7,420 nt of DNA. It comes from Clostridia bacterium. GTDB lineage: Bacteria; Bacillota_A; Clostridia; Oscillospirales; CAG-272. Below, piece by piece: positions 6,750-7,420 of this stretch. Position 1 is the first letter of the stretch, and the number at the start of each line of letters is the position of its first letter. Both the position numbers and the translations under genes were made by a program. The stretch covers positions 1 to 7,420 of the forward strand of contig JAFUQY010000224.1 of assembly GCA_017472105.1 (NCBI GenBank), read 5' to 3'. Below the pieces are notes generated by a model. The model did not search any database. It worked only from the letters and a program-made list of their open reading frames with translations, and was not told the DNA's origin.

Positions 6750-6775
6750 GACGCACGAAATTCCCGTCCGTTACA
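6750..6775 (-). promoter_or_regulatory. Candidate ECF autoregulatory promoter
   Basis: On the minus strand TGTAAC (6770-6775) is followed after 16 bases by CGTC (6750-6753). This matches the general form of Firmicute ECF promoters (an AAC-containing -35, spacer of 16-17, CGTC or CGAC at -10; TGTAAC is the SigX-like form). The transcript would start near 6743, about 18 nt before the ATG and just ahead of the ribosome site, a sensible arrangement. Assignment to this sigma factor is inferred from position. Confidence 0.6.
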
Positions 6776-6845
6776 GCTTTTCTCACATAATCTTACAGGA
6801 ATTTTTCCGCCGATGCAAGAGAAGACGGGCGCATCACAGAATTTT

Positions 6846-6859
6846 CATAATTAATAATG
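6846..6859. repeat. Imperfect 14-bp palindrome in the divergent sigma-queH region
   Basis: CATAATTAATAATG is symmetrical at six of seven positions around ATTAAT. It lies just upstream of the queH -35 region, in an AT-rich stretch. It could be an operator, an UP-like element for queH, or chance in AT-rich DNA. Confidence 0.3.
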
Positions 6860-6869
6860 ATTTTTTCAC

Positions 6870-6898
6870 TTGTTTAGCCGCGCTGAGTGTGTTATAAT
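6870..6898 (+). promoter_or_regulatory. Extended -10 promoter for queH
   Basis: TATAAT at 6893-6898 is a perfect -10 and is preceded by TGT, giving the TG-N extended form. A weak -35 (TTGTTT, 6870-6875) stands 17 bases upstream. Transcription would start near 6905, leaving a leader of about 30 nt with AAAGGAGG at 6923-6930 ahead of the ATG at 6936. No room for a preQ1 riboswitch is seen in this leader. Confidence 0.8.
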
Positions 6899-6935
6899 AA
6901 CGTAATACCACAGATTGCGGCAAAAGGAGGACGGC

Positions 6936-7420
6936 ATGAAAGTCAATTATTCCCTGATACTGGAAAAGACGCTCGCGGAACTGAATACAAAGCCCCGGCT
7001 TCTTCTGCATGCCTGCTGTGCACCGTGCTCCTCGTACGTTCTGGAGTACATCTCCCGGTATTTTGATCTGACCCTGTTTTTCTACAATCCGAACATCTCA
7101 CCCGAATCCGAGTTCACCGCACGTCTCGAGGAGCTGAACCGCTTCAACCGGCAGGCGGGATATGACCACCCGATCCTCGCGCCGGCATACGATCCCACAC
7201 CGTTCTATGAAATGGCAGCCGGACTGGAAGCGCTTCCCGAAGGCGGATCCCGGTGTTATCAATGCTACAAGCTGCGCCTGAGAAAAACTGCGGAAGCGGC
7301 GAGGGACGGCGGATTCGACTGCTTCACCACGACCCTCTCGATCAGTCCGCACAAGAATGCGGCATGGCTGAACGAAATCGGGCTGGAGCTTGAAAAAGAA
7401 TACGGCGTGAAGTGGCTCCC
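6936..7420 (+). CDS. queH: Epoxyqueuosine reductase QueH (3' end outside window)
   Basis: QueH reduces epoxyqueuosine to queuosine in the wobble base of GUN-anticodon tRNAs, the last step of the pathway, and replaces the cobalamin-dependent QueG in many bacteria. The visible 161 codons begin at an ATG with AAAGGAGG five bases upstream. The family signatures are RLLLHACCAPCSSY (21-34) with the Cys27-Cys28 pair, FFYNPNISPESEF (48-60), and RCYQCYKLRL (106-115) with Cys107 and Cys110; the four cysteines are the expected metal/cluster ligands. TTTLSISPHKN further on is also characteristic. The family has about 180-220 residues, so roughly the last quarter is missing at the right edge. It is transcribed away from the sigma operon from its own promoter. 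No other queuosine gene is in view. Confidence 0.95.
   Translation, partial: MKVNYSLILEKTLAELNTKPRLLLHACCAPCSSYVLEYISRYFDLTLFFYNPNISPESEFTARLEELNRFNRQAGYDHPILAPAYDPTPFYEMAAGLEALPEGGSRCYQCYKLRLRKTAEAARDGGFDCFTTTLSISPHKNAAWLNEIGLELEKEYGVKWL

Noticed and set aside
5638..6786. A 382-codon minus-strand frame that would fuse extra sequence to the anti-sigma factor
   Set aside because: The upper part overlaps the sigma factor in another frame and is Arg/Gly-rich junk. The internal ATG at 6261 has a good ribosome site and the expected zinc-motif N-terminus.
6788..6821. Possible sigma-A promoter for the sigma operon (TTGCAT-N17-TAAGAT on the minus strand)
   Set aside because: Both boxes are poor matches (three of six and four of six). 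It may give basal expression but cannot be supported by eye.
6763..6829. Inverted CCCGTC / GACGGG hexamers upstream of the sigma gene
   Set aside because: Six base pairs separated by 55 nt are expected by chance and there is no other structure between them.
7098..7352. Minus-strand open frame opposite queH
   Set aside because: It lies wholly inside queH, whose cysteine motifs are clear on the plus strand.

Overview
The window looks like a stretch of chromosome from an uncultured, gut- or rumen-type Firmicute of the class Clostridia (Oscillospiraceae-like). That placement is an inference. It rests on strong AGGAGG-type ribosome binding sites, consensus sigma-A promoters, moderately GC-rich coding sequence with AT-rich intergenic DNA, the homodimeric type of glycyl-tRNA synthetase, QueH in the queuosine pathway, and an ECF sigma/zf-HC2 anti-sigma pair. 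No phage, IS element, CRISPR array, tRNA or rRNA is visible.

Layout. (1) Positions 1-574, plus strand: the C-terminal end of a serpin, cut by the window edge, followed 10 nt later by a small zinc-ribbon protein of the DUF6487 type. (2) A bidirectional hairpin terminator (577-623) separates this pair from a convergent minus-strand block. (3) Positions 5531 down to 631, minus strand: a four-gene block read in the order LCP-like membrane protein, glyS, aldose 1-epimerase-like gene, rsmA/ksgA. It starts at a near-perfect sigma-A promoter (TTGAAA-N17-TATAAT). The gaps are 48, 95 and 28 nt, and the 95-nt gap holds an unexplained long-loop hairpin. (4) Positions 6775 down to 5599, minus strand: an ECF sigma factor and its membrane anti-sigma factor. 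They overlap by ATGA, end at a clear terminator, and are preceded by a candidate ECF-type promoter (TGTAAC-N16-CGTC) that would make the pair autoregulated. (5) From 6893, plus strand and divergent from the sigma operon: queH behind an extended -10 promoter, cut by the right edge.

Functionally, the central block mixes translation (GlyRS, 16S rRNA dimethylation) with carbohydrate and envelope functions, which is ordinary for a housekeeping operon in this group. The sigma/anti-sigma pair is a one-component signalling switch with an external sensor domain of unknown input. The less ordinary points are the bacterial serpin with an inhibitory-type hinge, an LCP-like protein that appears to lack the usual arginine of the active site, glyS placed behind a leader too short for a T-box, and the putative self-recognition promoter of the ECF factor. 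I do not see convincing evidence of a wholly new multi-gene system.
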